A DNA stretch of 64,000 bases from Luzula sylvatica (GCA_946800325.1 OX326959.1:8886501-8950500), one strand, 5' to 3'; counted from the stretch's first letter, positions 51,191 to 63,703 are shown. Made by a program: numbers and translations. The notes: a model not told the origin generated them from the letters alone.

Positions 51191-54100
51191 ATGTCATCGG
51201 AGAACTTAGAAAAATGGCTACCAATCACATCTTCTCGCACCGCCAAGTGGTGGCATTCAACGTTTCACAATGTCACGGCCATGGTCGGTGCCGGCGTCCT
51301 CAGTTTGCCCTATGCCATGTCACAACTTGGATGGTACAAATCAACTAAAATGAATAATATATTTTGCCTTTTTATTTGGTTTTCTTATGAAATTCTTTTG
51401 CATTTTTCCCTTGTTTTTTTCACAGGGGCCCAGGTATAGCAATTCTCGTTATCTCGTGGATAGTTACCCTATACACACTGTGGCAAATGGTCGAAATGCA
51501 CGAGATGGTTGAAGGAAAGCGGTTTGATCGGTACCACGAGTTAGGCCAATATGCATTCGGCGAAAAATTAGGGTTATGGATAGTCGTACCCCAACAATTA
51601 ATCGTCGAAGTTGGCATAAACATAGTTTACATGGTAACGGGAGGAAAATCTTTGCAGAAATTCCATAATTCGGTTTGTCCAGATTGCAAATCGATCAAAC
51701 TCACTCATTTCATCATGATTTTCGGTTCGGCACATTTCGTTCTGTCTCAACTTCCTAATTTCAATTCCATTTCGGGCATTTCAATGGTCGCTGCAGTCAT
51801 GTCTGTTAGGTATGCCTTAATTATTAATCCCTGTAAACAATATAAGTAGTAACTTTCGGTATACAGATCAATTCGTTTCACACATACACATAATAAGGGA
51901 GCTTCGAACAAAAAAGTAATCTTATTTAGTATCCATGAATCTATCTTATATAATTGTAAGTGCAAGTATGTAATGAAAAAATGAAAAAAATGGTTCATAT
52001 GTGTATGCAGACTGCATATACATATGAATCATTTTATAATTTTTTGGTCTAATGCAGCCATTTCAGTTTCTTGAAATGTTAGTGCAATAATTAGTTTTTT
52101 TTATTTATACACGGCAAGTTCTTTGTTCTCCGTCTGTTGATGTCAATGAAAATCGAACTCAGGACCTATGACCTATGATATATTATGCTAAACACTCAAC
52201 CCCTTTTAGCTAAGAGGCACGTTGGCAATAATTAATTTATGTTATTATTAATTATCATGTACTCGTTTCTTAGTTACTCCACAATTGCGTGGGGAGCCTC
52301 GGTAAATAAGGGAAAACAACCTGATGTCTCATACCAGTATAAGGCCACGACGAAAGTAGGAACGACTTTCAACTTCTTCAGTGCACTTGGTGACGTGGCG
52401 TTCGCCTATGCTGGCCACAACGTGATACTCGAGATCCAAGCAACCATTCCATCTACTCCAGAAAAACCATCGAAGACACCAATGTTTAGGGGAGTTTTGG
52501 TGGCATATGTAATTGTAGCCTTTTGCTATTTTCCCGTTGCTATAGGTGGGTATTGGGCGTTTGGAAATGGAGTTCAAGAAAATATTTTGCTGACCTTGCA
52601 GAAGCCTCGATGGCTTATCGCCTTGGCCAACATGTTTGTTGCTATTCATCTTATGGGTAGTTATCAGGTATATTATATGAGCAATTCTTTGGTACAAATG
52701 AGTATTTTGGTATATTTTTTTTAATTATTGGATTTTCTTCTTATGTGAATGATGATCTTTTTCCCTATTTAAAGCATATCAGTAAATGAATTTTTTTTAT
52801 TTTAATATGATTTGAAACAAAATAGTGTACCATAGGTCCAAAGAATCACCCTTGTTATATTATACTAGGAGATTACCCGCGCTTCGCGACGGTTTTGTTT
52901 CATTTGATTTACCATACACATAATATATAGTTATGATTTTTCGGGATCAAATATAAGGCTTTATAAAAATAAATATCATATTGATTAAGGAAGTTTGATT
53001 ATGACAAAATTATTATATTATTTTTTAATATGACATATTGCGAAATATTTATTTAATATTTTAATACAATATTTACAAAAAAGGATAAATGTCACTATAA
53101 AATAATAAAACAACATGCGTGGACAAAAACAAAAATCAAAACCATATGATATTCTAAATTTTCATATCTAAAATTAAGAATAATAACATTGTAAAAGTTT
53201 AGAAAATTTATTTGTGTCTGATAATTTTTATGTTTCATGTTTATTATTGAAAAATATTATATAAGTTAGAGAAATTATTTGTGTTTAGTAAATAAATATA
53301 TTTCATTATTTTTTTTAGAGATTAACATGAAACTTTTTTAAGTAAAAATACAAGTATAACATAATTGTTTTAAAAATAATAATAATAATTAGGATGTGCA
53401 TTTTTTTTCAATTATATGTTTAAAAATAATAATGTAATTATATTTTTTTTTTACATAATTATTTTCATAATTTTATGTTAGAGAAAAGTATTGAATATAT
53501 GATAATAACATACTTAGTAGTATGTGCAATATTTATCAATTATAGTTTTAAAAATAATAATTATTAGGCTTACAAGTCATTAATGTAATTATATTTATTT
53601 TTATATCTTTTTTTTACATAGTTGTTTTCATAATTTTAAGTTAGAGAAAAATATTAAATATATGATAATATGGATCTCAAAATAAAGATAAAATTCAAGC
53701 CAATATATTTCTTAATTTTTTTAAATTATATTATGAAAATACTAACAATATTTGATGTATTTATGATATTATATATTAATTTATTGATGTAAGATATTTG
53801 AACTCTTCACATTCTATTTGTATTCACAATTGATCATGTAACATATTGTGAAAAAATTCAAAATCAAATACAATTGGTTCAACATGAACCTAACAAATAA
53901 TATTTTGACACGTCATCAGTGTAAGGTGATGTGTCCTTCTAAAATTGCTTAAAAGTATGTGTAAAATAATGGACACATAAATATCTACAAATAAAACATA
54001 ATCACACAAAATCAAAAATTAATCTATGGTTCATATATTGCCACATATCATATCTAATGGTTGAAATAATTGTGATGAGGTGGCATGAGGAAATTGCATA

Positions 54101-54988
54101 AAGATGGGTCCAAAATAAGGGGGTTGGTAAATTTCCAATGTTTTGTATGAGTATCGATGTTATTTTTCATTGCTAACCATTATATTCTGAGATTTGATTT
54201 GATATACATTTGAGTTTTTTTTTTCTTATGTAAGAAATTATTAAGAAACTCATTTCTTGGTAACAACTAGACTTGAACCCATAATTTCTATGGCTAGCAA
54301 GATATATAACTACTAGACTATCATTGCAGCTTTACGCCATGCCGGTTTTTGACATGATCGAGACAGTTCTAGTAAAGAAACTTCGCTTCCCGCCTAGCTT
54401 TGGTCTTCGTCTAATTGCTCGAAGCTTGTATGTTGGTAATACTCTTAACTCTTTTTGAATTTTGAAATTTTGGCAAAATCTTGTAATCGGGAATATGAAG
54501 TTTACTTGATTAATGATATTTTCGTACTTTGTAGCATTTACAATGCTTGTTGCGATAAGTTTCCCGTTCTTCGGCGGGTTACTAGGATTCTTTGGAGGAT
54601 TTGCTTTTGCTCCTACAACATATTTTGTAAGTAAAATAATTCTTCGTTTCGAGTGATATCATTATAAACATAGATATATCTTCATTAATGTTTAACTGTG
54701 CTTTTTGATGGTAGCTTCCATGCATTATGTGGCTATGCGTTTACGAGCCTAAAAGATTTAGCCTCTCTTGGTTCACTAATTGGGTATGTTTTACTCAACA
54801 ATTAATAGAACTATCTTTAGTGAAAATATCGCCATAGAAAGTTAATGGAATTTAGTATTGGACACTTTTGTTTCCCACGTCTTTTTTAGGGTTGTATCTT
54901 ATTCGGATTAGTATTGATGATTTTGGCACCCATTGGAGCTATGCGACAAATTGTGCTAACAGCAAAGACATACACATTTTACTCGTGA
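51191..54988 (+). CDS. LHT1-like: LHT-type amino acid/H+ symporter, gene 3 (7 exons, 428 aa)
   Basis: Exons are 51191-51333, 51426-51809, 52274-52667, 54330-54435, 54535-54626, 54715-54783 and 54890-54988; introns are GT-AG. The spliced frame is 1287 nt without stops. It is the duplicate of gene 2, with about 17 substitutions, several in otherwise conserved places: WWHSTFHN for [16 protein letters not shown] for [16 protein letters not shown] for [17 protein letters not shown] for AIVGYWAFG and VYEPKRF for VYKPKRF. Expected function is the same proton-coupled amino-acid import at the plasma membrane. Intron 3 is 1662 bp because of a Helitron; without it the intron is 395 bp, like gene 2. Gene 2 and gene 1 keep the family residue at all five listed positions, so gene 3 may be under weaker constraint. 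Confidence 0.94.
52094..52226 (-). mobile_element. tRNA-derived SINE in intron 2 of LHT gene 3
   Basis: Counterpart of the block A SINE, with AATAATTA flanks at 52086-52093 and 52227-52234, A- and B-box-like segments and an A-rich tail on the minus strand. It is about 10 bp longer than the block A copy. Confidence 0.75.
52865..54131 (-). mobile_element. Helitron-like insertion (1267 bp) in intron 3 of LHT gene 3
   Basis: Absent from the otherwise matching gene 2 intron, which reads TTATATTATATTTCCAATG at the site. Read on the minus strand, the insert ends with a hairpin-forming CGTCGCGAAGCGCGGG, then CTCCTAG, and sits between A and T without target duplication, as Helitrons do. Its 5' end is TTTACC rather than the canonical TC. 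No Rep/helicase frame; it is AT-rich and non-autonomous. Confidence 0.75.
54206..54320 (-). mobile_element. SINE-like insertion in intron 3 of LHT gene 3
   Basis: Same B-box-like GGGTTCAAGTCTAG and A-rich tail as at 25816-25925. The ends are approximate. Confidence 0.4.
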
Positions 54989-56519
54989 GCCCAGTATCTT
55001 CGAGTTTCGATCTTCAAGGAATCAAGTTGGTAGAAAAAAGTATTATGGAATTTGTGTATTATATGGTATTTGTGATCAAACTTCTATTGGGTGTGGAGTG
55101 CGTTCTTGGTTTTTCAAATAACTAGCATATAACCGATGAAACATAATTTTAATTTTGTTCAGAGCAGAAAAAATCCATGAGTTTCAAGAAAGTAAAAAAG
55201 TTCTTTTTAAATAATTTCTTAAATTGAATCTTCTCACTGTTTAGGAATGACACAAAGGCTTATGTAATATCATATGTTGTGCATTTGTGTCATGAATAGA
55301 TTGTGAAGACATTTATTTTTCTTTTATGTTCGATGAACTTAATTTGTGTTTAAATACTACAAGTTCGAGAACGAAGTTATAAAGACACTATGATGAAAAT
55401 CACAATACTTTTCCTGTAAAAAAAAATAAGTTGCAATAATCTTTCGTACATGGGAAATCAGAAAAAATCAATGAAATTGTGAAAAAAATCCCTTACATCG
55501 TAAGTGATAAACGACATGTCACAATAATTGGGACTCATTTGATCCATTTGGTGTTGAACAATTCGTTCTAATTTTCTGACGAGTCTTTTTCTTCGACAAA
55601 CTTCTCAATAATTAAACAGTTAGATTTCTTAACAAATGTTCATGACCTATCTTTGCTTTTCCATTTTACTTCAACGAACAATTTGTCGGTTAAATAAGTA
55701 GTTTCAATTACATTAACTACTAAATCTAGTCGAATTTTTTGAGCCCAAGATGTGAGTCGAAATCTGTGAAATAACAATCAAGGACTCGTGAAGATCGAAT
55801 ATCATAATTGATAATATAACCAACAAAGAAATGATGGACTCATAAATATCCTTGAAATTGGACAGGAACGTTTGGCCAATTGTTAATATCATGTATTATA
55901 TATTAACTTGTTATAAATTATATGCAATGAATTAACTGGATTAAAAATAATTCAATGAAAAGTCCGTTTGAATTTGTTTTGAGTTTATTTTGGATCTAGT
56001 TCAAGCTTGACTCGATATGTTTTAAAAATCGAGTTGATGTCGAGCAAGTAGTTGTAAACGTATAATTGATTCAAGCACAAACGCATTCACGAGCTAATAC
56101 AAAGAAGGAAATTTAGCTCTTTTTATTTGATTATTTTGGAATATTGAATGTGTACTATTATCATTTCAAAATATGTCAGATGATGGTGGCTAGAAAATCA
56201 TGTATATATCTAAAGATGACATGTCTCGATTTTTAGATTTTTTTTTTTGCCAATTGCATTGGCATCGAAGAATCATAGGTGCCTTTTCAGTAGCAAATTT
56301 GGTTAAATTGCCTGAAAAATCAATATTTCTTTTATTAAGTTTTTACAAATAGTAAAATACGGCCTTTTCCGGCAATAATGTATTATGAGAATAAAAAAAA
56401 CTGTTTTATTAAATTAAAATTAGTACGTGAACGGATTCTGCGAACTTGAATGGAAATACTAATGATAGTTGGATTGGATAATGTGTACTCTGTTATCAAA
56501 TCAAATTAATATTAAACTA
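54989..56519. other. 3' flank of LHT gene 3, no further gene
   Basis: Aligned with 26591-28510 but lacking both block A MITEs. No protein-like frame. Confidence 0.5.
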
Positions 56520-56527
56520 GTTTTTTT

Positions 56528-56554
56528 TCCTGCGCAATTGCACGGGTGTTCTAG
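56528..56554 (+). mobile_element. Helitron-like 3' terminus (block B copy)
   Basis: Hairpin CCTGCGCAATTGCACGGG, then CTAG (56551-56554) followed by T; same position as in block A. Confidence 0.6.
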
Positions 56555-57750
56555 TTTTTTTTTATGGTCTAGTTTAATATAATTTGTTTTGTTTAGCTTA
56601 CTTTATTACGCATTTAATTGAGGGGCGAACACAATACACAAAATATGTACATTTTTTTTTTCATATTGCGTAACGTATTCGTATTTTGTATTCCATTTAG
56701 ATATTGAATTTGTTTGTGTATCCGTTCACACTTGTATTCCTGGTAAATGTTTCTTTTTGTATTTAAAAGGAACATCACACAAATGATACGGTTATTTTTG
56801 TATTGTCAACAAAATATTTTAAAATATTTATTTGTTGCATGTGCTTTTGTCAACAAAGTGGCAGGTATATTATTTTGCTCGAGTTATTATTTTTTTTAGC
56901 AACAAATTAGCATCATAAAAGTTGTTTGCTTTGCTATTGGTATGTGTCTTTATATTTTTATTGGTATTTCATATTTCGTACTCGTCTTTCATCTCCATAC
57001 TTTATAGGTGGTTTAGTTTTATTTTTTATTAATTTCGTAATTTTCATTCACACAAATGATCTGTTTATTAATTTCGTAATTTGTAATCGTGTTCGTATCG
57101 TTTTTCATGTTCATACTTGTGCTTTTACTCGTATATCATTCTCGTATTTCATAGGGTGGTTGGTATTTTCTATTCGTTAATGTGATCCATATTTGTATCC
57201 CGTCATTATATTATTGTCTTTCTATTTTTTTTAGTCCCATCTATATTTTTCTGTATTACATAAATTTTCTTTTTTGGCCATTTCGAAAGTTCATTTTGAC
57301 ATATGTATTGGTATTATTTTTGGTTTTTGGCTTTCTTATTTTTCCATGGGTTTTTTTGTTTTCGTGTTTCTTTGTTTCTGTTTGTGTTTGCATTTCCGTT
57401 TCATATTTGCCTTCCATAATTTCTTACGTTAAACTTTGTAAGAAAAAATGATTGGGATATATACTGTTTGTCTATTAATATATTCCGAGAAATAATAACC
57501 AAATAGATATTGGTGACATGTATTTTTGGCAACAAATATACATTTATAAGTTTTTTCTCTTTTTGGTTTTTGACAATCAATGACCAAACAAAGAATGCTA
57601 AAACAAAGCAAGTTCTTCATCATTCACAAATGTCGTCGCATCGAAACTTACACAACATCTCTTATACAACTGTTTTAGTTTTTGTTTGATTTCTTAACCT
57701 CCCAACGTTTCCAAACCAGTCATAATTGGCTCAAGAATAAATAAACGAAC
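56555..57750. other. T-rich region, no gene (block B)
   Basis: Aligned with 28535-29692. The Phe/Val-rich frames are not preserved between copies. Confidence 0.55.
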
Positions 57751-58060
57751 AAAATAGAAGGCAAAACAACTTAGCAGAAGAAGTAAAAACAACAAAGAAG
57801 AAATGAAATAATCTAATGGAGCAGACCGACGAAAAGAGCCTCATCTTTCATTCATTAATTTGTGTAAAAAACAACGCATTTGCGAGGAAGCATAACAAAA
57901 GTCGTGGTTTATTTGAATCCTTAAACCTCGCAACAAATCGATATCGGTCATCATTGGGTCGAAAAAGCAGAAAGCACTAAACAACCTCATGTTTCCTTCA
58001 TTAATTTGTATAAAAAACAACACATTTGCGGCACGTATTCCGTCTCAAAATCCAGAACAA
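57751..58060 (-). repeat. Repeat modules of the minus-strand transcript-like unit (block B)
   Basis: Counterpart of 30284-30570 with the same TTCATTAATTTGT and GCGAGGAAGCATAAC words. Block B has an extra short duplication, CGTATTCC(G/C)TCTCAA, at about 58035-58080. Confidence 0.6.
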
Positions 58061-58149
58061 AGCGTATTCCCTCTCAACAGCCAGAACAAAACACATGAAA
58101 ACACGGACGATGGCAAATCCAATAGCCCAGAATATCAACACAAGCACCG

Positions 58150-59086
58150 TGTTGGGTATCGGCGTCACTACCGAGCCCCGCACAGCGGATTGTGAGACTC
58201 GGTCCGACCCGATCTCAAGGACCACGTCGTCGATCCGATCGTACAAATCCTATCTACATGCAACTACCTATGAAATTAATTCTTAATTCATAGAGAATCA
58301 TAGCACGTGAAATTAATCACGGAGATGGGTTGATGTTTTCGTAGTTGCTGTCTTGCTCGCTTCGATTCCGGTAACACGCACGTCCCTCGCCCGCGCGATT
58401 CGACACCTAGATCGAAGCTCTGATTTGTCGTATACAACCGGAATTGCTCCGGTTCGTCTCCGACCTTGTTCGACCTTGATCAATACAGAAAGTTTCAGTC
58501 GAAACTTCTCTACTCGTATGCACCGCGAGCCTCGTCTCTCGGTTGCGACAAATTCCCCTAAAATTCGTCCCAAGCTTGCTCAAAACAAAATCTCCAATGG
58601 AGCTTTCTCTGACAACTTGTCTCACAAGTTTTTCCTTTTTTAGATATGTAGAATGGCCAGAGAGAGAGAGAGAGGAATTAATCAGATCTTATAATCAAAG
58701 CCTCCATTAATAGCGCATTAATGAATATCAAAACTGCCAATCCATAATTTGGATCACAGTCCGTCATGACGCACGATATGGTGCGTTGTGACGGACGTGT
58801 CACGAGTACTCTATCTAATCGTTACATATGCGCTCCGTCATGACGGACAGGATTGTCCGTCATGACGCACTGGATGGTTTGTCACGACGCTATACTCACA
58901 GATTGGTATGCACATAAATACACTAGTGTGCGTCATGATGGACCATATGCTGTGTCATGACAGACTATGTAATTTCTTTCAGAATTGCATAATCTTATTA
59001 TGCATCCAATCGTTCCGACGAACACGTACGTTCATCAACCCTCATGTGTACAATCTACTAGTTGATCTATAAATGTATTTCCTTTA
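58150..59086 (-). mobile_element. Solo LTR, Copia type, minus orientation (block B copy)
   Basis: CACCG flanks both ends (58145-58149 and 59087-59091). Collinear with 30654-31606, with small insertions and deletions, including a shorter GA run and loss of one GTCCGTCATGACG-type word. Confidence 0.7.
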
Positions 59087-59258
59087 CACCGAGCATACCG
59101 AAGAAACCACCGCAGAGAAAGGAACCGATATTTCGCTAGTCCAGACAAAATGAACGACCCACATAGAATAATCACAACCTGAAACAACCATGAAGAAATC
59201 GAGTACCAAACGAAACCATACGGCTGAAATCAGAAAACAACCCCAATTTTGTACCACA

Positions 59259-59847
59259 TTATAATTAGTATAATTCTATACTTTTTCCTGGCTCCTGGTT
59301 GAGCCACGTCACCAGGGGCCTTTTTGTAGAATAAAAAAATTAATTTTCATTTTGGTTTTTTTTTATTTACATTTTGGTCCTTTTTATTTCGAAAAATTAC
59401 ACTTTGGTCCTTTTTTATTTACATTTTGGTCCTCCAAGTTTAAAAAAATATATTTTGGTCCAGGGACCTCTTTGTAAGAAAGATTTTAATTTACATATTG
59501 GTCCTTTTTTATTACATTTTGGTCCTTTTTAGTTGAAAAAACTATATTTTGGTCATTTTTATTTTTGTTTAGGTCCTTTCAAGTTTAAAATATTACATTT
59601 TGGTATTTCATATTTACATCTTGATCCTCTTTTATTTACACATTTTAATTCGAAAAAAAATTTTAATTCACATTTTGGTCCTTTTTAATTTACATTTCGG
59701 TCCTTCTCAGTTTGAAAATTCCACACCACCACACAAATCGAATCACTGGCCAATACAACGCTGCCGAAAAATAAATACAGAAAAAACACAAATCATAAAA
59801 AAAAACAAATCAACGTGTCCCGCGCAATTGCGCGGGGTTATAGCTAG
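59259..59847 (+). mobile_element. Non-autonomous Helitron, 589 bp
   Basis: Block A reads GTACCACATTGGTAAG at 31781-31796, while block B has the insert between A and T of that site. The 3' end is hairpin CCGCGCAATTGCGCGG, then GTTATAG and CTAG (59844-59847), followed by T. The 5' end begins TTATAATTAGTATAATTCTATAC. The interior repeats TTTTGGTCCTTTTT-type words about ten times. No coding frame. Confidence 0.85.
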
Positions 59848-60029
59848 TTGGTAAGAATAGATCAATCAACAATAAAGCATAGCCAACATCCAAGGCCAAA
59901 CCCGCAAAAATTAATGAAGAAGTGGGTGATGTTGCGAACAAAGGAGAAGAAAATTTTCTTAAAATTATACAAAATTATAAGGTGAATCATACCACCACAG
60001 AACAACCGAGTTCGTGTTCCTGTCCTACA

Positions 60030-60860
60030 AAAGAGCCTCATTGTTCTTCCATTAATTTCTACAAAAAAACAGAATAGCGAGGAAGCACAACAAAAGCCAT
60101 GGCTTATTTGATTCCTTAACCGAACTGATGAATCCTCACTTTTGCCGAGCTGTCAAATTTTTCCCTTTTTGGTCGTTGAATTTCATGCTTTTTTCGTAAT
60201 TGTTTTGAATAATCTGTCATCATTGGCTCGAGAAGAAATAAACGAACAAAATAGAAAGGAAAACAACTTGGCAAAAAAAGTGAAAACAAATCCGGCAGAC
60301 CACAAAATAATCTGATGAAATAATCTGTGTTGATAAGTCCAAGCCCGAAATAATAAATCAAGTTTGATTAGCCCAATTAATGTTAGGAAAAGTTGTTTTA
60401 AGGAAAGTAATTTAGGAAATTATTATAGGGCAAGATTTATTATAGGAAATTAATTTAGGAAATAAGTTTTAAGGCAAGGTTTAATTCCTTGTAATGCAAG
60501 TTTATGGAGCCTATAAATAGGCCTTAGATGTTTAGAGATTAATCACATTGAAAAGGAAATCATATATCATCAAATATCAATTAGAAAAGAGAGAAAGACT
60601 TGTAAGAGACTATTAGAATTATAAGAGAGAGTTTTTTGTTTATTAGAAATTCCTATTATAAATCCATATTTGAATCCCGTATTACCAACAATCTGATGGA
60701 GCAGACAGACCAAAAGAGTTTCATCTTCCCTTCATTAATTTGTATACAAAAAAGAAAAAAACGCATTTGAGAGGAATCACAACAAAGCCGAGACTTATTT
60801 AATTTCTTAAACCCGCAACGTATCCAAATTGTTCATTAGCTCGACAAAGAAAAGAAAACA
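60030..60860 (-). repeat. Further repeat modules (block B), split by a solo LTR
   Basis: Counterpart of 31960-32420. It differs by an extra segment of about 90 bp at 60120-60215 and the LTR at 60328-60690. Confidence 0.6.
60328..60690 (+). mobile_element. Solo LTR, 363 bp, 5-bp TSD
   Basis: Begins TGTTGATAAG, ends TTACCAACA and is flanked by ATCTG on both sides (60323-60327 and 60691-60695). Block A lacks it. It contains a TATA box, CTATAAATAGGCC, at 60511-60523. The short length suits a TRIM or small Copia LTR. No primer site or interior follows, so it is a recombined solo LTR. Confidence 0.88.
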
Positions 60861-61059
60861 GCAAACAAAGCAACACTACTTGAAAGGAAGTACGAAAACA
60901 GAAAACAAAGAATCAAATAATCTGAAACACCAAAATCAGATCCACAAAATAAGAAACATAGAATTAAATAATCTGATACACAAAATCAAAAACAAAGAAA
61001 CAAAGAAAACAAAGGAAAGAAAATCAGTTTGTCAATTTTGTACACAAAACCAGATCAAA

Positions 61060-61340
61060 AAGCAAAGAGGAAAAAAAATGCCGTACGAACCATACCAATA
61101 TGAAACAATAGAGAAAGAAAAACTAAAACAGCGCACAAGTTTGACTCGGGCTAGGGTTAGAGTTTTGTTGCTTTATGCAGTAAAGAAATGAGGAAGAAGA
61201 GACGACTGAGAGGGTTGAGCGGTTTTTTGCATTAGAGAGTAGAGAAATGAGGAGAGAGAGGATAGAAGGGGGTATATACTGGAGACTGAGCGGTGGAGAC
61301 AAATAAACTCGGTAGACTGTGATCTATGTGAACCACGTCT
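61060..61340 (-). promoter_or_regulatory. Promoter and 5'-leader-like segment, minus strand (block B)
   Basis: Counterpart of 32560-32850, with AGTATATACCCCC on the minus strand and a CT-rich leader. Conserved better than the modules downstream of it. Confidence 0.35.
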
Positions 61341-61414
61341 ATTTGAACTTGTTTACAATGTAAGCCATTCGATCTGTATTAGCTTTGATCGAACGGCTGA
61401 GATTGTTTGGGTGA

Positions 61415-63688
61415 TGATAACTCGAAAAACAGGTCGTTTAATTGTGTAATTTCAATCTTACGAGTTAATCAAAACAATTTATAACAAATACTAATCAAAG
61501 TGATAAGTATATGTTCGATCCAAGGAAATTTTGCGTATAATCGAAATTGCAATTCAAGAACTATTTCTATTGGTCCAGAAGCTATAATATTTTGTCACAA
61601 TCAATGTTTGGACTTCACAAATCTCTGGTCAAAATTTCACTTTCACACACACAAGTTTCGAATTTATAAAGATGATTGATCACAAGGGTATTTTAGGCAT
61701 TAAATGTTTTTCACAAAATTATAGATCACCAATCAAGATGTCAAATTTAATACAAAGATTCACAATTTGATACTGAGAGGGAGGACAGAAGAATTTCACA
61801 GTTTGGATATTTCAGTAAAAAGTAATGATCTAATTACAATTAAGCCCCTGGTGAGATCACGAAAATGTCCAGAAGGATTTTTATTGAGAAGCAGTTTTCA
61901 GAATTTCATATCAAATCGAAAATTATATCAAACAAACTCAATCAAAATCCTAATTCAAGAGTAAGCTCAGATGTAAAATCTCAAGTAATTTTTGGGATTT
62001 AAACAGTTTTACAATGGATTCAACAAGCAGGGAAATGAAGGTCCAGATCTAAAGTTTTTTACCAAATTACAGTTTAGTCCCTAACACAATGATTTTCTAA
62101 AATCCATATCAAATAGGAAATTACAGAGAATTGATTGATTCAAAATATGTTTTAAACTACAGATCCATATCTAAACAGTGAGATTGAGAAAGGACTATTT
62201 TTCTATGTTTTTCTATTTTAAACTGAATTAACAAAACAGCACACAAAATCGAGTATTTCACAAAGTAAAAATAGGAAAAATACAAGAAAAATTCCACAAA
62301 AATTCCACAAACTATATTTCACAGTATATAACAAGTTCACAAAGAGATTTCAATCAGATCTAACAATTCCTAATTAAAATCCTAAACAAGAGAAAGAAAA
62401 TACCGAAAAAAGGAGAATTCGAGTCCAAGATTCCGTCTTGGCGATGTCCTCGAGCCTTCACGTCTTGAGAGCAGGTGAGAGGAGAAGGAGAGAAACTTCG
62501 TATCCGGTTCGGAGAAAGTGGAGAGAGGAAGAGATCCTCGGAGCGGCCTCGGAAACCGTGCTAAGACACGATCTTCTCGGCGAAAATGGCTCAACGATGA
62601 GCAAAGGCAGCTAGAGAGCTCTCAACAATAGAGGGGGAAGAGGCTAAGACCTTACCTTCCCCAAGAATGGAGTGGTTGACCCAAAAGGTCCAAGGGTGCT
62701 TAAGAGAGAGGTTTTGGATGTCTTTTATAGGGGAAAAGAGGGAGAAATAATTCGAAAATTCCAGATCTGAGAATTCCACTTGCATAGTTAGTTAGATCCA
62801 CTTGTGCTGAATCCAACGGTCTAAAAATCATCAAATTCGGACATCGGACGGCCAAGAAAACTCAAAAATACTCTCCAAAACATTCTCCACGGATCAAGAT
62901 TAAATCATCCGAAAATACTGTGAAATTCACCAAAATATATCTGTTCTTCTGCGGTTTTAAGGTGAAATGGAGACTGCGGTCATCGTAAAAACTCTCTTTC
63001 AGACGGGACTGGAGGTATTCTGTGGAAATTTGAATGGAGAAGAGGAAAAGGCACTTGGCTCCAAGGAGAGTATGTTCAAACTGCCTCGGGTAGATTTTCT
63101 GCGGACCGATTGGTGTGTCCGATCGTGCAGCACAAGGGAAAGAGAGGGAGAAAAGTATTGCAGCGCAGGCTGCACGATCTGTGGACCACAGAATATCGTC
63201 GTTAACAGAATTATTGACTGGTCAAACATTGATCCGCTGCAGACAAGTAGGTGTGGTCATTCGTGTAGCAAATAAATTTTGTAAAGGTTTTAAACCCTCT
63301 GTACGGACTGTAACGTTTTGGAAACCACAAAGGATATAGGCAGGGGTTTTATTAGGCTACTGAATTTGCTGACTTCGGTATGTGCGTCAATTCGTGAAAC
63401 GAGTCACGTCTCTGACCCGTTTGAAGTAAAAACTCGATTTCTCTCTCATTCTTCCGTCAAATATCATCATATGATATATCAAATCGATCGGCACGACGAG
63501 ACCGATCCATATACATTATTGGTTTAGCGAGATTTTGTACTTTTCACCTGAAATTAACACAAAATACAAATTAAAGTATTTAATCTCAATAAATTGGAAT
63601 TATGAATATTTGGTATACTTTAAGCATATTATTGTGTTTAAATTCTATATTTTATATATATAAAAAGTGATGAAAAATCTCCTTATCA
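61415..63688 (-). mobile_element. 3' LTR (2274 bp) of a minus-strand LTR retrotransposon, probably Gypsy
   Basis: The + strand starts TGATAACTCG and ends CTCCTTATCA, so TGATAA/TTATCA are inverted LTR ends. The element abuts a polypurine tract at 63689-63703 and interrupts block B homology at 61414/61415. On the minus strand a TATA box CTATAAAAGA lies at 62721-62730. Long LTRs and this polypurine form are common in plant Tat/Athila-type Gypsy elements, but no coding domain is in the window to confirm it. Confidence 0.75.
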
Positions 63689-63703
63689 AATCTCCCCACA
63701 CTT
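63689..63703 (-). other. Polypurine tract
   Basis: AAGTGTGGGGAGATT on the minus strand immediately before the LTR start; the usual plus-strand priming site. Confidence 0.8.

Larger units (their letters stand above)
49823..61414. repeat. Segmental duplication, block B (contains LHT gene 3)
   Basis: Collinear with block A (14504-32914). B-specific insertions are a 1267-bp Helitron in intron 3 of LHT gene 3, a 589-bp Helitron at 59259, and a 363-bp solo LTR at 60328. It is bounded on the left by a Helitron-like CTAG end and on the right by the LTR starting at 61415, so the original duplication may have been larger. Confidence 0.92.

Noticed and set aside
62382..63527. Frames of 60-100 aa in the right-hand LTR, including a Cys-containing one at 62967-63275
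   Set aside because: Inside a bounded LTR with promoter signals; no conserved domain, and frames overlap on both strands.
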